From NCBI RefSeq assembly GCF_040954645.1, contig NC_092806.1, positions 1,116,001-1,180,000 of the forward strand: a DNA stretch of 64,000 bases. The letters are read 5' to 3'. This DNA comes from Diabrotica undecimpunctata. Lineage: Eukaryota > Arthropoda > Insecta > Coleoptera > Chrysomelidae. Positions 10,926 to 22,658 of the stretch are shown here, piece after piece. The stretch's first letter is position 1. Each line of letters opens with the position of its first letter. The position numbers and the translations under genes were made by a program. The notes under the pieces were generated by a model. It searched no databases and was not told where the DNA came from. It was given only the letters and a program-made list of their open reading frames with translations.

Positions 10926-13440
10926 TTCAAATTTATTTTAAACCAAAATAAGTGTTACATTAGGCCAACAACCTGCCACATATTTAAGTATGTGCAAATC
11001 TCTCTATATGTAAAAACAGTTAAAATAACAAAATTTTACAGCAGTATTAGCCGAATTTAAATGAAAGATGGAAAACACGTAATAAATAGCGTTGGCGATT
11101 AGTCGTAAAATTTGTATTCCTAGACCGTTTATTTCGAGCATATGGTATTGAATAAATGTTTAAATTGATTCGACCAAATAATCTCACCAATAAATAAAAA
11201 TATTACAGTTAGTTTATCTAGTGGGAGTTGGTATTTTACAGGCTTACCAAAACGAAAATTTGCATCATTGAATGGCGCCAAAGAATCCACGATGAACTAG
11301 TTTAAAAGATCATCAAGTCTTTATAACAAACATTTTTGCACTACATTTTTAATCCTATTATACCCTCATCAGTAAAAACATCTTTTAGGAGTGAAAAAGT
11401 TGTGAAAAAAATTTAATCCTTTTAGTAATTTTAAATAACTTAAAATTTTGATAAATATATACCATTATACATCAGAAATTTTAATGTCATTGTAAGTTTT
11501 TTTTTAAATATGGTATACAGCCAACCATTGGGATTTTCCCTTTGTACATACATTGTGCTTGTTTTTATTTTTTATTATTGTAGGAAATTCGCATTCAAGT
11601 CGACTTTTGTTGTAATTCATAGGAATCACATAAAAATTCGCTCCTTAATCAGTTTAACGAATTATGTGCTCAAACCGTTCTCTATAATTCGAAGGCGCCT
11701 TTATACGAAATTTAAAGAGAATATAAGAGATAAAAACAAGAGTTAAAATACAAGAGAGAGAAGTTTAGTATGAAAGAAAAAGGCTTAAAAATACTAGGAA
11801 AAGTGCCTTTCGTGGGAACTTTCTATACTTTATTTGGAAATACATTACAGCACAGTTTTGATGACAGCAGATTACAACGATTTTTCATTATTCAAAGCAG
11901 AAAAATTATCCTAAATATCAAGACCTTATTACCTCAGTTTTGTTTCACCCCAACAAACTTCAAATACAATAAATCGTTTAATTTAAATAAGCACGGATTT
12001 AAACCGGCATAACACATTCCATTATAATGGTTTTTCACATGAATTTCCACAATTTTTCTTTACACAAATAATTTTTAAACATAGTAAAGAAAAAGTATCA
12101 TTGTAGTATAACATTTAATTCCTTATTCTCGCTAAATTAATTCAATATACTATTAGGTATAAATAGAAAATTATTTATGATCAGTGACTTGTTCGTGACT
12201 AAATAGAGAAATTCGGTGGGTGTTTCGTGGATCAAAATCCTGATAACGATTTGATTTCCATCAAGAAAAAAACAGTGGTGACAATAAAGTAGGTTAAATA
12301 GTAGATACAAATTATCATTGAAGAAAAAACAGACACTTAATTTATAAAGATATTTTAAAGATTAATGCACAAACTAAACTGTCGTTTAATCTAGTTATTA
12401 ATGAATAAAATAAGCGGCATACATTTACTCCATTCCATAAACATGTTCATTAAGAGAAGGTTCATTATTCTGGAAGTTGCGTTAAATCATCTGATGACCT
12501 TTAAGATCGCTCATTCAGCACTTCATTAAGGTGTTTTGTTTTTCATAGGTCTGCCTTGCAATAAAATTCTCATTCATTGATCATCCGTTACATAATGTCC
12601 ATGTTAAGTTTTCTACACGTAGATGTATACAAATACATTGCAATTTCAAGGTAATGAAAAAAGCCGTGAAATATGTTCTCTTAAAAGTTTTTAATTACCA
12701 AAAATAAACCGCTGGCTGTTACAACGGGACTTCTTAGATTGTTTCTAATATTCTAAATGTAATGTCACTGGAACATTTTTTCCTACGATCACTTAAATTC
12801 TAATCGATAATCCCATCTGTAAAATACCCACGAAACTCGCCCACCAAACCCATGAGAATTCGCGAATCATAAATTATCAACTGGTGACTATTGAGAATTC
12901 GTCAGCGGAACTGGTTTTGGTCTTACATAACGGACCGCCAGGCCCATCTCTCAGACAAGCATACATAAACACTGTAGGTCAGACAAATTATAGGTCAGTA
13001 TACTCGATTAAAAGAATACTCCTTTAAATACATGCAAATTTACCTTCATCGTCACTTTCGTGTAGACTCTTGAATGAATTTAAGGGCCAGAGTTGGACTT
13101 TACAAATTTGAATCATAAAGTGTAGATATCTGTGTAGACAAAAGTTCTTTAAACTGAACTTGAAATATATAAGAACCAGTTACTATGTCGTAGCAACTAT
13201 ATTTGACATTAATGAAATCAAACTTTCCTACCGTAATTTATTTGTAAAAAACTTTCTAACTAGAAGAACATTAAAAGTACTTGTCAATGGTAAACTTTCT
13301 TAATCTCTTCCTTAAAATCAGGGTGTTCTTTAAAGATCTGTATTAAGTTCAACTCTATTTATTCTTGAAATCAACCAGTCCTTTCCTGCTCTCATAAAAT
13401 ATGTTTTAATTAACCTAAGCAATAGGCTGGTGATCTAATC
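10926..13440. other. no recognisable gene
   Basis: AT-rich. Two open frames (11510-11746 and 11770-12012) have no motif and AT-driven composition. ATGGCGCCAAAG near 11272 resembles a retroviral primer-binding site only superficially, and no LTR or following gag was found. Confidence 0.4.
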
Positions 13441-13449
13441 ATTTACTGC

Positions 13450-14417
13450 CATAGTAAATCCGATTACACCACACGTCAATTTCTTTAAAGTGAAGTATAT
13501 ATACTTCTAAGTGGCTGGTATGGAACTGCTTAACATCGGAAATAGGACAAATTTTTATGCGATATTTATTCGGCTTGCTAGGAATGTACTGCCCAAAACT
13601 ACATTTTCCTCGAAAAGCTTCTAGTTTCGCGTCAATGGTAACATAAGCCGAATAAGAATAGTATTTTTTAATGTTGCTGTTAAATGTTTCTAGCTATGTT
13701 CGTATTGGAGCTAGCTTATCTACTTGTACCCTTTCATTTCTTGTGTGAATGTTATTAAATTGCAGACACTGCCAAAAAATTAAAATCTAGGCTTACTCAT
13801 TACAAGCTATTACAAGAAAAGTTTCAATTCCAGTGCCATCTGTTCTCCAGAGATCACCTAAATTCATGTGATTTGCTTTTCTAATACCAGCAGAACAAAG
13901 AAGACCAATTAGGTGTTTGATTTCGGCAATGTCGGTAGTTTTCGCATCTCTTTGTCTATTGTAATCATTTATAACACTTTAAATATTTATATATATACAG
14001 TCAAAACCTAGATTTAGCATTTCTTTGTCAAAAATGCAATTCCAGATGTCAATAGGTGTTGATTGAGTTTTAACAAATTCTTTTATAGCTGGCAATTGTA
14101 CAGCTTGGTACTGCGTGTTATTACATTCTTCGGCGGAAAACATTTTTCCACTTTGTTAATTTATCTTTACCTATAAAGTACGGTTTCCTCCTGAAACTAA
14201 AATTTTCTTCCTCTGTTTGATCGTCTTTAAATTCTTCTTCAGTATCACCACATTCAGATCGTTCTTCTACATGGTCAATTTCATTTTGTTCATCACTATC
14301 TTCATGCATTTCCTCGCCCGTCGATACTTCCTCAAATAATTTTAATATTCTTTGTTTCTCCTTCTCATAATCTATATCTGTATACCTATAAATATACAAA
14401 TATAATAATATAAACAT
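13450..14417 (-). pseudogene. piggyBac-family transposase remnant (copy 1)
   Basis: Decayed piggyBac-like DDE transposase. The N-terminal acidic region is the clearest (14155-14360: KQRILKLFEEVSTGEEMHED and more acidic residues), ending GKDKLTKWKNV. With frame changes it continues EFVKTQSTPIDIWNCIFDKE (about 14015-14075), KHLIGLLCSAGIRKANHMNL, then NNIHTRNERVQVDKLAPIRT, and VTIDAKLEAFRGKCSFGQYI (about 13585-13645). The Asp in VTID matches the first catalytic Asp of the family. The other two catalytic Asp regions and the Cys-rich C-terminus are missing, so about half the protein is lost. No TTAA-bounded ends were identified. Confidence 0.85.
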
Positions 14418-15099
14418 TAAATATAATAAAAAGAACTTGAATCACCTTACAGAGTAAAACTTTCGATGTCTGATCCAAAGCGCAAAAATGTGTGCAAAAT
14501 ACTCCGTACCGGACCGTGTTGTCTAATAATAAAATTACAATGCTCTTTTTTACACTGTACATATACTTCACCCACAGTTGAGCAAAGACTGAAGATGAAG
14601 AGGTATATGGAGCAGCAATTCCAAATCCCCACTACAATCAGAGTTACTGGAAACTATTTACAGGGCCGGTCTGTCACACCGTGGGCGAGTAACGGAAAAT
14701 TAAAGAGCTCCTAGCCTATCTAAGTTTAACTACAATAGCTTTTTTGTTTTCTTACCTCTAGATCTAATATAGATTTAATAAAGTCTTTTCACAATAGCGA
14801 TCTCTGTCTATGTATAGGTTTTTGCTTATTTTGGAAGATTTTGAATCCAATGAAACTTCTCACGTTAAGACGACAATCTCTTCTACTTTCATATGCTGCA
14901 TCAACATTCGAAAGTCCTTTCAATCTCATTCATTGCATAATTACCACAATAATCTCTTCTTCCACTAACAATGTCCAAAATTTTATCTAATAACCGACAA
15001 CTCAATTAATTACTACATTACTAAAAAATATTGACCTCCATCTAACAATTTCATTTCCTCTATCTTCATTTCCCCCCTGGACTAAACATTTTCCTTCAG
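14418..15099. other. no recognisable gene
   Basis: Short overlapping frames on both strands at 14447-14714 have no known motif and may be untranslated flank of the piggyBac remnant. The rest is AT- and CT-rich without structure that I can name. Confidence 0.35.
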
Positions 15100-15258
15100 T
15101 AGACATCTGATGTTTATAAAGAAAATAAAAATTGCAAGTATCTAGGAACTAAACGAACTCTTAAAGAAAATTTGAATTTATCTATATATAACAAAGTGTT
15201 TCTCTTCTGATATATTAAAGCCCACTTGAAAGTATGGTAGTCAGCTGTGTCCCTCTGA
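15100..15258 (+). pseudogene. Jockey-type RT C-terminal fragment, left part
   Basis: Plus-strand reading with small breaks gives CKYLGTKRTLKENLNLSIYN, then KVFLF.YIKAHLKVWxSQL. This is the thumb region of Jockey-clade reverse transcriptases, where YLG...LTW...KLLLYK..LKP.WTYGIQLWG is usual. It stops where the opposite-strand element at 15275-15992 begins and seems to resume at about 15985. Confidence 0.55.
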
Positions 15259-15274
15259 CAGAAAAGTAAAACTT

Positions 15275-15992
15275 CTTCTTCTTCAAGTGCCCTGTCCGTT
15301 GCGAACGTTGGCTATCAACATGGCAATTCTGATCTTGTTTGCGGCGCTTCTGAATAGTTCGACCGATGTGAGCCCGGACCACTTCCGCAGATTTTGGAGC
15401 CACGAGTGTCTTCTCCTGCCTGGCCCTCGCTTACTGTCTATTTTCCCCTGGACAATCAATTGCAGTGGACGGTACTTATCGTGTCTCAATATGTGGCCTA
15501 GATATTCAAGCTTTCTTTGTTTGATTGTGCTCACGATTTCTTTCTCCTTTCCGATTCTTTGAAGTACCTCTATGTTGGTGAAGTGTTCGGTCCAGTATAT
15601 ACGAAGAATGTGTCGGTACACCCACATTTCGAATGCTTCTAGATTTCTCGTGAGCGTCTTTGTCAGCATCCAGACCTTCATACCATATAGTGAGATCGGA
15701 AAAATGTAGCATTTAACTAGACGTAGTTTTAGGGTAAGAGACAAATCTTTGCTTAGGATGAGCTTTTTCACATTGTTAAATGCTGCTCTAGTTCGTTCTA
15801 TTCTCGCCTTAATTTCTGTGGCCTGTTCCCATTTTGCATTTACGTTGGTGCCAAGGTACACATAAGATTCTACATGGTCAATTAGTCTGTTACCTATTTA
15901 TAATTGTCGAACAGGTTGTTGCTTTTTGCTTATCAGCATCCACTTTGTCTTCTTGAAGTCGAGGCTTAAGATTTTCAAAGTAGAATATTGGC
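15275..15992 (-). pseudogene. non-LTR retrotransposon 3' end (RT thumb to C-terminus)
   Basis: The best-preserved C-terminal copy of the GAAGAA-tailed family. A 192-codon frame (15283-15861) includes LVKCYIFPISLYGMKVWMLT, FEMWVYRHILRIYWTEHFTN, KLEYLGHILRHDKYRPLQLI, the Arg-rich RGPGRRRHSWLQNLRKW and the end NKIRIAMLIANVRN. Upstream, through one stop, lies the RT thumb KTKWMLISKKQQ...LIDHVESYVYLG (to about 15990). The catalytic RT motifs are absent, as expected for a 5'-truncated insertion. On the plus strand it begins with CTTCTTCTTCTTC, the complement of its 3' tail. It sits inside a plus-strand Jockey fragment. Confidence 0.85.
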
Positions 15993-16055
15993 AAATAATG
16001 GATGTAGCTTAATGATAACAGTGAACTTTATACAGACCTTGTTATCTAGCTCTCG
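15985..16055 (+). pseudogene. Jockey-type RT C-terminal fragment, right part
   Basis: Reads FKV/SRIL..QIMDVA...VNFIQTL with a frame change. This matches the block F.SK.LR.I.DAPWYV.N..I..DL that closes Jockey-clade RT proteins. Its position just beyond the opposite-strand element suggests that it continues the fragment at 15100-15258. About 12 codons seem to be missing between the halves. Confidence 0.4.
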
Positions 16056-17794
16056 AAAAAATCAATTAAGTTAGAAGATTCAAAATATCCAAGTTTAATT
16101 GAATTAGTTCTGTGATAGTGATAGATATCAGCCGAGTATTGTTCTGATTTCCAATTTCAAATTAGCTTTAGAAATTTTTGAAGAGCTTTTGGGTTGTTTT
16201 ATTGGCAATTATAAAACATCCAAATAAAGTAGAATTTAACATAAAGAAAGAAAGCTATAGAGACTGGTAGCGACTTGCTATAGACGAAACACAGAAGAAG
16301 AATTTTTTATTACATTAATTTAAAAACTGCCATTTATAGACACTACACTGCTTCCATCGTTTATGGTCCGTTCATATTGAAGATTGTATCACACAATTAC
16401 AGCTCTCGTTCATAATGCAGTACTGTAACTTTTTTTGCCTTAATTACTTATTTCTATTAACTGTTGAATTTAAAACAAAGTTTACTACATAAGTAAAAAA
16501 GTAATTTTAGTCCCAATTTGTGTTTTTTTAGGTTTATTCGTCTGATAATCTAATAAATTTATTGCTCTTTCACACAGTTGATAATTTATAACTTTGACAC
16601 CAACACGATATATCAATGTTCTTAGCTGTGCTAAAAACATTCGCAAACATTTTTTTTAATTTGTCATTCTGCCGGAGCGTTCGCCTCTGTATTTATAACG
16701 GTCCCACCCACATAATGAGCAGTTAAAAATGTCGAGAGGTGCTCTCTTTTTCAAGCGAAGGAGTCGATGATATAAAAGATAAACAACTCGAATTAAGTAA
16801 TGTACATTTGCCATAATAAAAACCGAAATAAAAGTCAAGAAACTCGCTCCAAAAGGTGTTTGTTTGCTGATGGTCTCTTTGATAATTTCTTCGGATATTT
16901 TAAAGGTTTTTACGTATGCAAATTTGCATATTACGGTTGTTATTGTTTGGTGGTATTAATGTGAGACTTTTCGTGATGAGCATTGTCTTAGCTAATTGTG
17001 TATTCTTGTTAAAATTTAGATTTACATTAATTAGTGTAAACATATACGAAAGGATCATACAAAATCTGTACGAGGGTTGTTCTAGATGTAACAAGTAAAT
17101 GCATTGTTAGGTATGTAAAAAATAAAGGTTTTTCATTAATTCTTCTTCAAAAGAAGAATGAATGAAAAACGGATGCTGATGAGTACAAGAGTATAATTGT
17201 TGTTGCACTAGAATGATAAATTGATAAGTTTGTATAAGAAATCAATATCTAAATATGAATGACTTTTCGTGCCGGTCTAATACTATAAATCTGAGCTATT
17301 TAGTGCACCAGGCAGTCCCATTCAGCGTGATCCGTAAGAGTCTGACCATAATTGTTTCAACGATAAATATTTACATATCAATGTATGTAAAGATTTGTTT
17401 AAATAGTAATGTAAATAAACAAAAAGAGTAAAAAAAATTTGCACAACGACATATTATACAACATTCTCAAAGATAAGTCAAGATAAAAACTTAATCGGTT
17501 GACGGTAATTTGTTCTTACGGGGGTCCCGTCTGACAGTGACTAAACAAGAGATCTTCATATGGGTGGGTAAGCTAAGCGGAGCCATTGAATGGCCTTTGA
17601 AATCACATAAGTTAAAACTGTGAAACTTATTTTGTTAGGGATAATAAATGAAAGCAGGTGATCGCCCACAAATTTTCTTTTGGGCATAAAACCCTTGTGA
17701 CGATCTATCAAAATTGATTTACCGACAGGATTTTGGCTGTAACTTGCTGTTTCTATTGTTTTCTCTTGTGGTGATGAAATTATACACTGTACTT
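16056..17794. other. no recognisable gene; weak mariner-end-like sequence
   Basis: AT-rich. ACGAGGGTTGTTCTAGATG at about 17070-17088 resembles the ends of some mariner elements, but no partner end or transposase was found near it. Overlapping frames at 16900-17098 on both strands are uninformative. Confidence 0.35.
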
Positions 17795-18955
17795 TTCGTT
17801 ACAAAGCATTAAGGAAATTAAAAATAGAAAATCACCAGGAGAGAACAGAATAGCGAACGACGAACGAATTCCTAATATACGTAGGACCAGATCTGACCAA
17901 ACAAATACTAAAACTAATCCAAAAAATAATACATCAAAACATAATTCCTTAGAAAATTATAGAGGAATTAATTTATTAAACACAACACTAACATTAACAA
18001 TCAAAGTGATAACAAATAAACTGAATGAAATTTTAACAACAGCACAAATACAACGAGGTTTTAGGCCGGAAAGATCATGCACCGACGCTATATTTATAAT
18101 GAGGCAAGTGCAAAAGAAACCATTACAATATAGCAAACCGGCATATCTGAGTTTCGTGGACCTTAAGAAGGCATTTGACCGGGTCAAATTAAAGGATGTT
18201 ATCCACTTATTATGAACTAAAATATCCTATTAAAGCTGGCAATGAGATAAGACTGGTAGATTCTCTGAGTCCTCTATTGTTTAACCTGACGATGGACAAA
18301 ATAATATAAAAAGTAAGAACTAAACAAGGATGCCAAATAGGAGATAAACATCTTAAAATATTCTGCTATGCAGATGTAGCAATAGTCTCAAAGTGAAGAT
18401 TATAAAAAAAAAACAAAATGCATGGTGACAATAGCAAATTTACTAAGATGTAAATTGGAGCTGAAAGGTCAGAGAATAGAACAAGTAATGGAGTTTAAAT
18501 GGCTAGACATCACTTTATCTAGCTACGGAAAGCTTGAAACTGAAGTGGAAGATCAAGTGAATAGAGCAAACAGAGACGCAGTTTACCTAAATGATACAAT
18601 ATGGAGAAATAAAAATATCGAGACAGAAATGAAAGCAGAATATACAAAACAGTCATCAGACCAATAATGACATACGCGGCAGAAACACGACCTGACACAG
18701 AGAGGACAAAAAGGATGTTAGAAACATCGAAGATGAAAACACGTATTGAATAAGAACTGGGTAAGAAATAGAAGTATAGAATGGAACGATCATATAAGCC
18801 AAACGACAACAAATAGAGTAGTAAAGACGACAAGGGACGGTTCCCCAATAGGAAGACGATCGGTAGGAAGACCACGAAAACGATGGAACGACAACTTACT
18901 GGAGAAACATCGAAAAACAGACAGAGTCATGTCTACATAAAAATGAGAAGAAGAC
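17795..18955 (+). pseudogene. non-LTR retrotransposon RT, near full length but degenerate
   Basis: Begins with the pre-RT motif IKEIKNRKSPGENRI (about 17808-17852), then SLENYRGINLLNTTLT, RGFRPERSCTDAIF and motif A FVDLKKAFDRVKLKDV (about 18150-18200). Motif B follows a deletion of roughly 45 codons (DSLSPLLFNLTMDKII, about 18258-18305). Motif C reads FCYADVAIVS (18364-18393): YADD has become YADV, so the second Asp is lost. The C-terminal part has a clean 81-codon frame (18422-18667) and then SIEWNDHIS and RRSVGRPRKRWNDNLLEKH (about 18856-18912). It ends near GAGAAGAAGAC. The same 3' end recurs at 56655-57190. Confidence 0.9.
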
Positions 18956-19003
18956 TTTTCTTTACCGATTTATTAAGAATACAAACACTACACTATGGAA
19001 CCT

Positions 19004-19004
19004 G

Positions 19005-19054
<50 letters not shown>

Positions 19055-19055
19055 T
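19004..19055 (+). repeat. (GA)n microsatellite
   Basis: About 50 bp of nearly pure GA dinucleotides with a few AAAG interruptions, shortly after the end of the non-LTR remnant. Confidence 0.95.
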
Positions 19056-20689
19056 AACTACTAAAACTTTTAGTGTGCAAGACAAAGTGTGCTGAGAGCG
19101 ACGTGTTTTGTTGAGTTTTATTGAGACTGTTCGGGTGACGAAACAAAAGTGATTTTTTTGAGGAACCAAAAGTTGTCTAAATGCTAAGCAGGTGTGGCCT
19201 TTGACAAAATAAGGTACTCAAACATCTTGCAATTTACAAGGGTAGCGGTAATTTAATTTAAAGTAATACAAATTTGGAAAATTTTGTTGGTTTTCCAGTA
19301 GATATCTTAAATCTGTTGTTTATAAAACACAAACCGTCGATGATGATGAACTTAAAGATGAATTTCAGTAGCGTTCCATTCAATTACGTCTAAATTGTTC
19401 CAAAAAAGAGACGAGAAGTTCGGAAAAAAATTTATTATTGCTTATAGTAAAATTGACAACATTTTAAACAATTATTAAGATAGAAACTAAGTAAGTATTT
19501 TGTTTTGATTATTTTTGGTTAACTAAGGTATTTTTATAAAAATAAAATAACTAAAATTGAACATGGAGTATCTAGAACTTTTCAAATTGTCACTATCCTG
19601 TATATAATGTTCAGACATAAACAAGTATATATTTTGTAAACTTTCTTTGGTTATTATCTCGTGTCGTATAAATTTACGAGCACTATGTAATATTTAAACT
19701 ACGGTTTAGTAAGTTTTTAATTAGTTCCCAATTATAATTAAATTTCCTTTCGGTAAATGTGTTGTATAATAATGATTTTTCCAATAAGCAAGAAATTAAA
19801 ACCTGTTTAGCGATTTCCGATGCTCCAATTGCTACTAATAAAAAGAATTCCTAAAATTTCAATCTTCTCCCAGACGGTAACTGTTTCTACAATGACCCAA
19901 TAATTCCATATTCTTTATATAATTAGTGATTTGTCGGTACACGGTATTTTCAGTGCCATAGACATACATTATCCATTCGTTTCGAATATCTAAACGTTCA
20001 ATTAAGGAGACACTGATTCGAGGCAAGTAACGTTAAACTCACTTGATAACGTCTACAAGGTTCGGTAAAGTAGTGCCATTACCAGTAGCAGGTAAGCTGA
20101 TATGGACCAGTTGGTTCTTACGAGAAATAAATCATTAGTGGAATGCTGGAACGTTCTGAGGCTTGAAGCTGTTCTAGACTAGATTTATCTCAACGTGTTT
20201 TTTCTTCTGTTAATGAAATATATTATATAACAATACTGTTTTTATTTTTATTGCCATTGTATAATAATAATTCCCAAAGGAATTGATATAAAAACATAAA
20301 ATTTTCTGTAATGGACCAAATAAAATTTTGTTCGAAAATTCAGATCTGAAAATCATGACAGAATGAAAAAGACATTTTTATTGAATATTAGGAAGTCTTT
20401 AATATTTTTTGCCTTATGGTCAGTTAATTTGTTGATAGGAATGGTATATCCTGCCACCAACGGTTAAATTGCGATAATCGGTTGGTGAAAATTATATGTA
20501 AATTAGTCTAATGGGAGACCCCACAAAAATACTTGTTAGTGTTAAACAAGAGAATCCAATGTAACTGGAATTAAATAAACTTGAGCAAAAAATAACCTCA
20601 AAAATAAAAAAAAAATCAAAGAAACCTGAGCCAAAATAAAATAAAATATTAATAAATTAAAACAAACCACTTAAGAGGCATGATGTAGC
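19056..20689. other. no recognisable gene
   Basis: AT-rich. CACCAAC...GTTGGTG at about 20455-20487 can form a small hairpin. Nothing else is supported. Confidence 0.4.
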
Positions 20690-21235
20690 CCGATAGGGTT
20701 TTGACGTGACAACGTCTTAAATTAGGTTTTGGCTCGGAGTCACTCATGAAAAAGTGTAACGCCCGCTCACGTCTGTTACGATGAGTCACCGAACGAGAGA
20801 GAGGCCCGCCGGACCGGCGAATGCCTTGCGTCTCTCTCCCACTCAAACATGATCGGTCCGCTGCGCGCGCAGCACTAGAGAATTAGGCGCGTTGAATCGG
20901 TGCGTGCTTGTGTCTCTGTCTTTCTCGAGCGTTCTTGGCGTTGGAAAACCGAGAAAGCGTCATAATACACACACACACACAATAAGTTCACACGTGTGGT
21001 TAAAGTATCGTCAGCTGTGTCTGTAATAATTGTACACTAATATTTCATTATCGTAAACTATGATTGATTGATTAATTGTTAGATTGACACAAAAGTTGAG
21101 AAACTGAGTTTATAGGTTATGTCATACTATTGACAAATGTTGATAGTGTTAAGTAAATTATTAGTTTAAATCAATATTATTCTACCGAGAAAAAGACGTT
21201 GTCACATAAAATCTTCGCCCGTAAAACCGACTTTA
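20690..21235. repeat. GC-rich block with inverted terminal motif, possible TE end or MITE
   Basis: The block stands out from the AT-rich surroundings by GC content and CG density (for example CGGACCGGCGAATGCC and CTGCGCGCGCAGC). GTGACAACGTC near 20706-20716 is matched in inverted orientation by GACGTTGTCAC near 21194-21204. The match extends with mismatches over about 20 bp on each side, giving a segment of about 500 bp with short inverted ends. It holds an (AC)n run. No transposase frame is inside. It could be a non-autonomous DNA element, an LTR or a TE promoter region; I do not recognise the family. Confidence 0.4.
20967..20981 (+). repeat. (AC)n microsatellite
   Basis: Seven AC units in a row inside the GC-rich block. 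Confidence 0.9.
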
Positions 21236-21519
21236 CAGGCAACCGATTTTTTTATATTAATATACCTTTTATAAAAGGTTTTTTTTTTTAAAAGGAATTC
21301 ATGGTTTACAGCCAACTACAGGAATTAATTTTCTTTGTGGAAGAAAATTTTAGTTCAGTAGGCAGTTGTTGATTATAATAGAGCTTTCTATTTCATACGC
21401 AATGTGTCCTGCATTGGATAATGTCTGCGTAGACTCTTACAAAAAATTTACAAGAAAGCAACATTTAATGTTAAAATAAGTGAAAACTTACTAATAAAGC
21501 TCAATCTTATACTTACACT

Positions 21520-22190
21520 TACCTTAGAGGATATTAAAAAAAAACTAGAATGCGAACAAAGTAGATTAAGTAGAAGTAAAAATGAATATTTAGAAAACTC
21601 AGGTAATGTTAACTGAAGAAGTGGATATCATTCCTTGTGATAGAAAGGTTAAGATTGTAGACGAATATGTGTACTTAAGACATAAAATTAAGCAAGGAAA
21701 AAAAAGAAAATTGCAGAAATTACAAGAAGAATGAGAATGACCTGAGTAGTAGTTGGTAAACTAAGCTTAACAATAAAAGATCCAAAAATCCAATAAAAAA
21801 GTAAAAGGTTTTTAACATATATATTCTTACTGTTACGACTGATTGTATTAAAACTATGTCACCTACTAAATAATCTCCCTTTAACTGTTTAAGACAATTA
21901 TGGTCGAAAAGATATTAAGTGAAAAACAAAGATCTTAGAAGAAAATTTAAAGTAGAAGATATTACTGAAACTATCGCAAAATCTAAGTAGAAATGACCAG
22001 CACATATGACAAGATAGAGCGAAGAGAAGTGGACAAAATTTCAATTAAGAGCACATAAACGAGGCATAGGATAACCACAAAAAATATTATTCCACGATAT
22101 TACAGAGAAGGCAAAAAAAACTGGTCCCAAACCAAAGGATTAGACTAGAAGAGGGTGCTAATAAAGAATAAGAAGAAAAGGCATTAAAAA
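21520..22190 (+). pseudogene. non-LTR retrotransposon RT thumb and tail remnant
   Basis: Plus-strand frames give KIVDEYVYLRHKIKQGK (about 21650-21700), ITRRMRM...GKLSLTIKDPKI (about 21715-21790), KVEDITETIAKS (about 21948-21990), EKWTKFQLRAHKRGIG.PQK (about 22028-22085) and FHDITEKAKK (about 22092-22120). This order matches the thumb and C-terminal tail of RTE-like insect elements whose consensus runs VDEYVYLGH.IK...GRPQKRW.DDI. Stops and small indels are frequent. The catalytic domain is absent. The same family end occurs at 44062-44230. Confidence 0.75.
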
Positions 22191-22517
22191 CGTATTCGTA
22201 TAGTATTTATAAACCTAAGCAATGCAACCAGAACAGTTTACGATTACTTAAATCACAATTGTAAAAAAATACGAAAAAATTAAAATTTACTATATAGAAA
22301 GATGCCAAGAGGCCACAAAGAAAAATTTAATACAACCAAGAGTTTCCTACAGGCTCATTGCATATTTCCAATACTATGTAAAAAATATATGAATGAATGG
22401 GAATACGAATACTTAGTCTTGCAAAAGATTAAATCATTATAATACTAGGCATTACAATCAGTTTTTGGCCTCTTGTGTAGCTCACTTCTAATCTTCCCTT
22501 TTCTTTGGGACTCTTCT

Positions 22518-22658
22518 TCACCAACTAATCTTTGAGTAATGCATCTTTCTTAAATCCTTTTTTAACTCCTGTAGACATCGCTTTCTTCGTGCAGCTCTCC
22601 TCCTTTTATCTTGCATTCTTTCGTATACAATTTTTCTCAGGGGTGTTTCCGGAGGCAT
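22518..22658 (-). CDS. short very basic open frame, unidentified
   Basis: A 46-residue frame starts MPPETPLRKIVYERMQDKRR and stays strongly basic (RRAARRKRCLQELKKDLRK), ending ISW. The ATG follows AAAATA. After the stop the strand gives VPKKREI.SELHKRPK in the same frame, so a longer protein may have been interrupted. It could be a TE N-terminus or an orphan; I do not recognise it. Confidence 0.2.
   Translation of the reverse strand: MPPETPLRKIVYERMQDKRRRAARRKRCLQELKKDLRKMHYSKISW

Noticed and set aside
11265..11290. retroviral-type primer-binding site (TGGCGCC)
   Set aside because: Seven bases only, with no LTR before it and no gag after it.
15287..15562. 91-codon plus-strand frame as a gene
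   Set aside because: Shadow of the minus-strand non-LTR C-terminus at 15275-15992.
17068..17092. mariner-like terminal inverted repeat (ACGAGGGTTGTTC)
   Set aside because: No second end and no transposase trace within several kilobases; the match is short.
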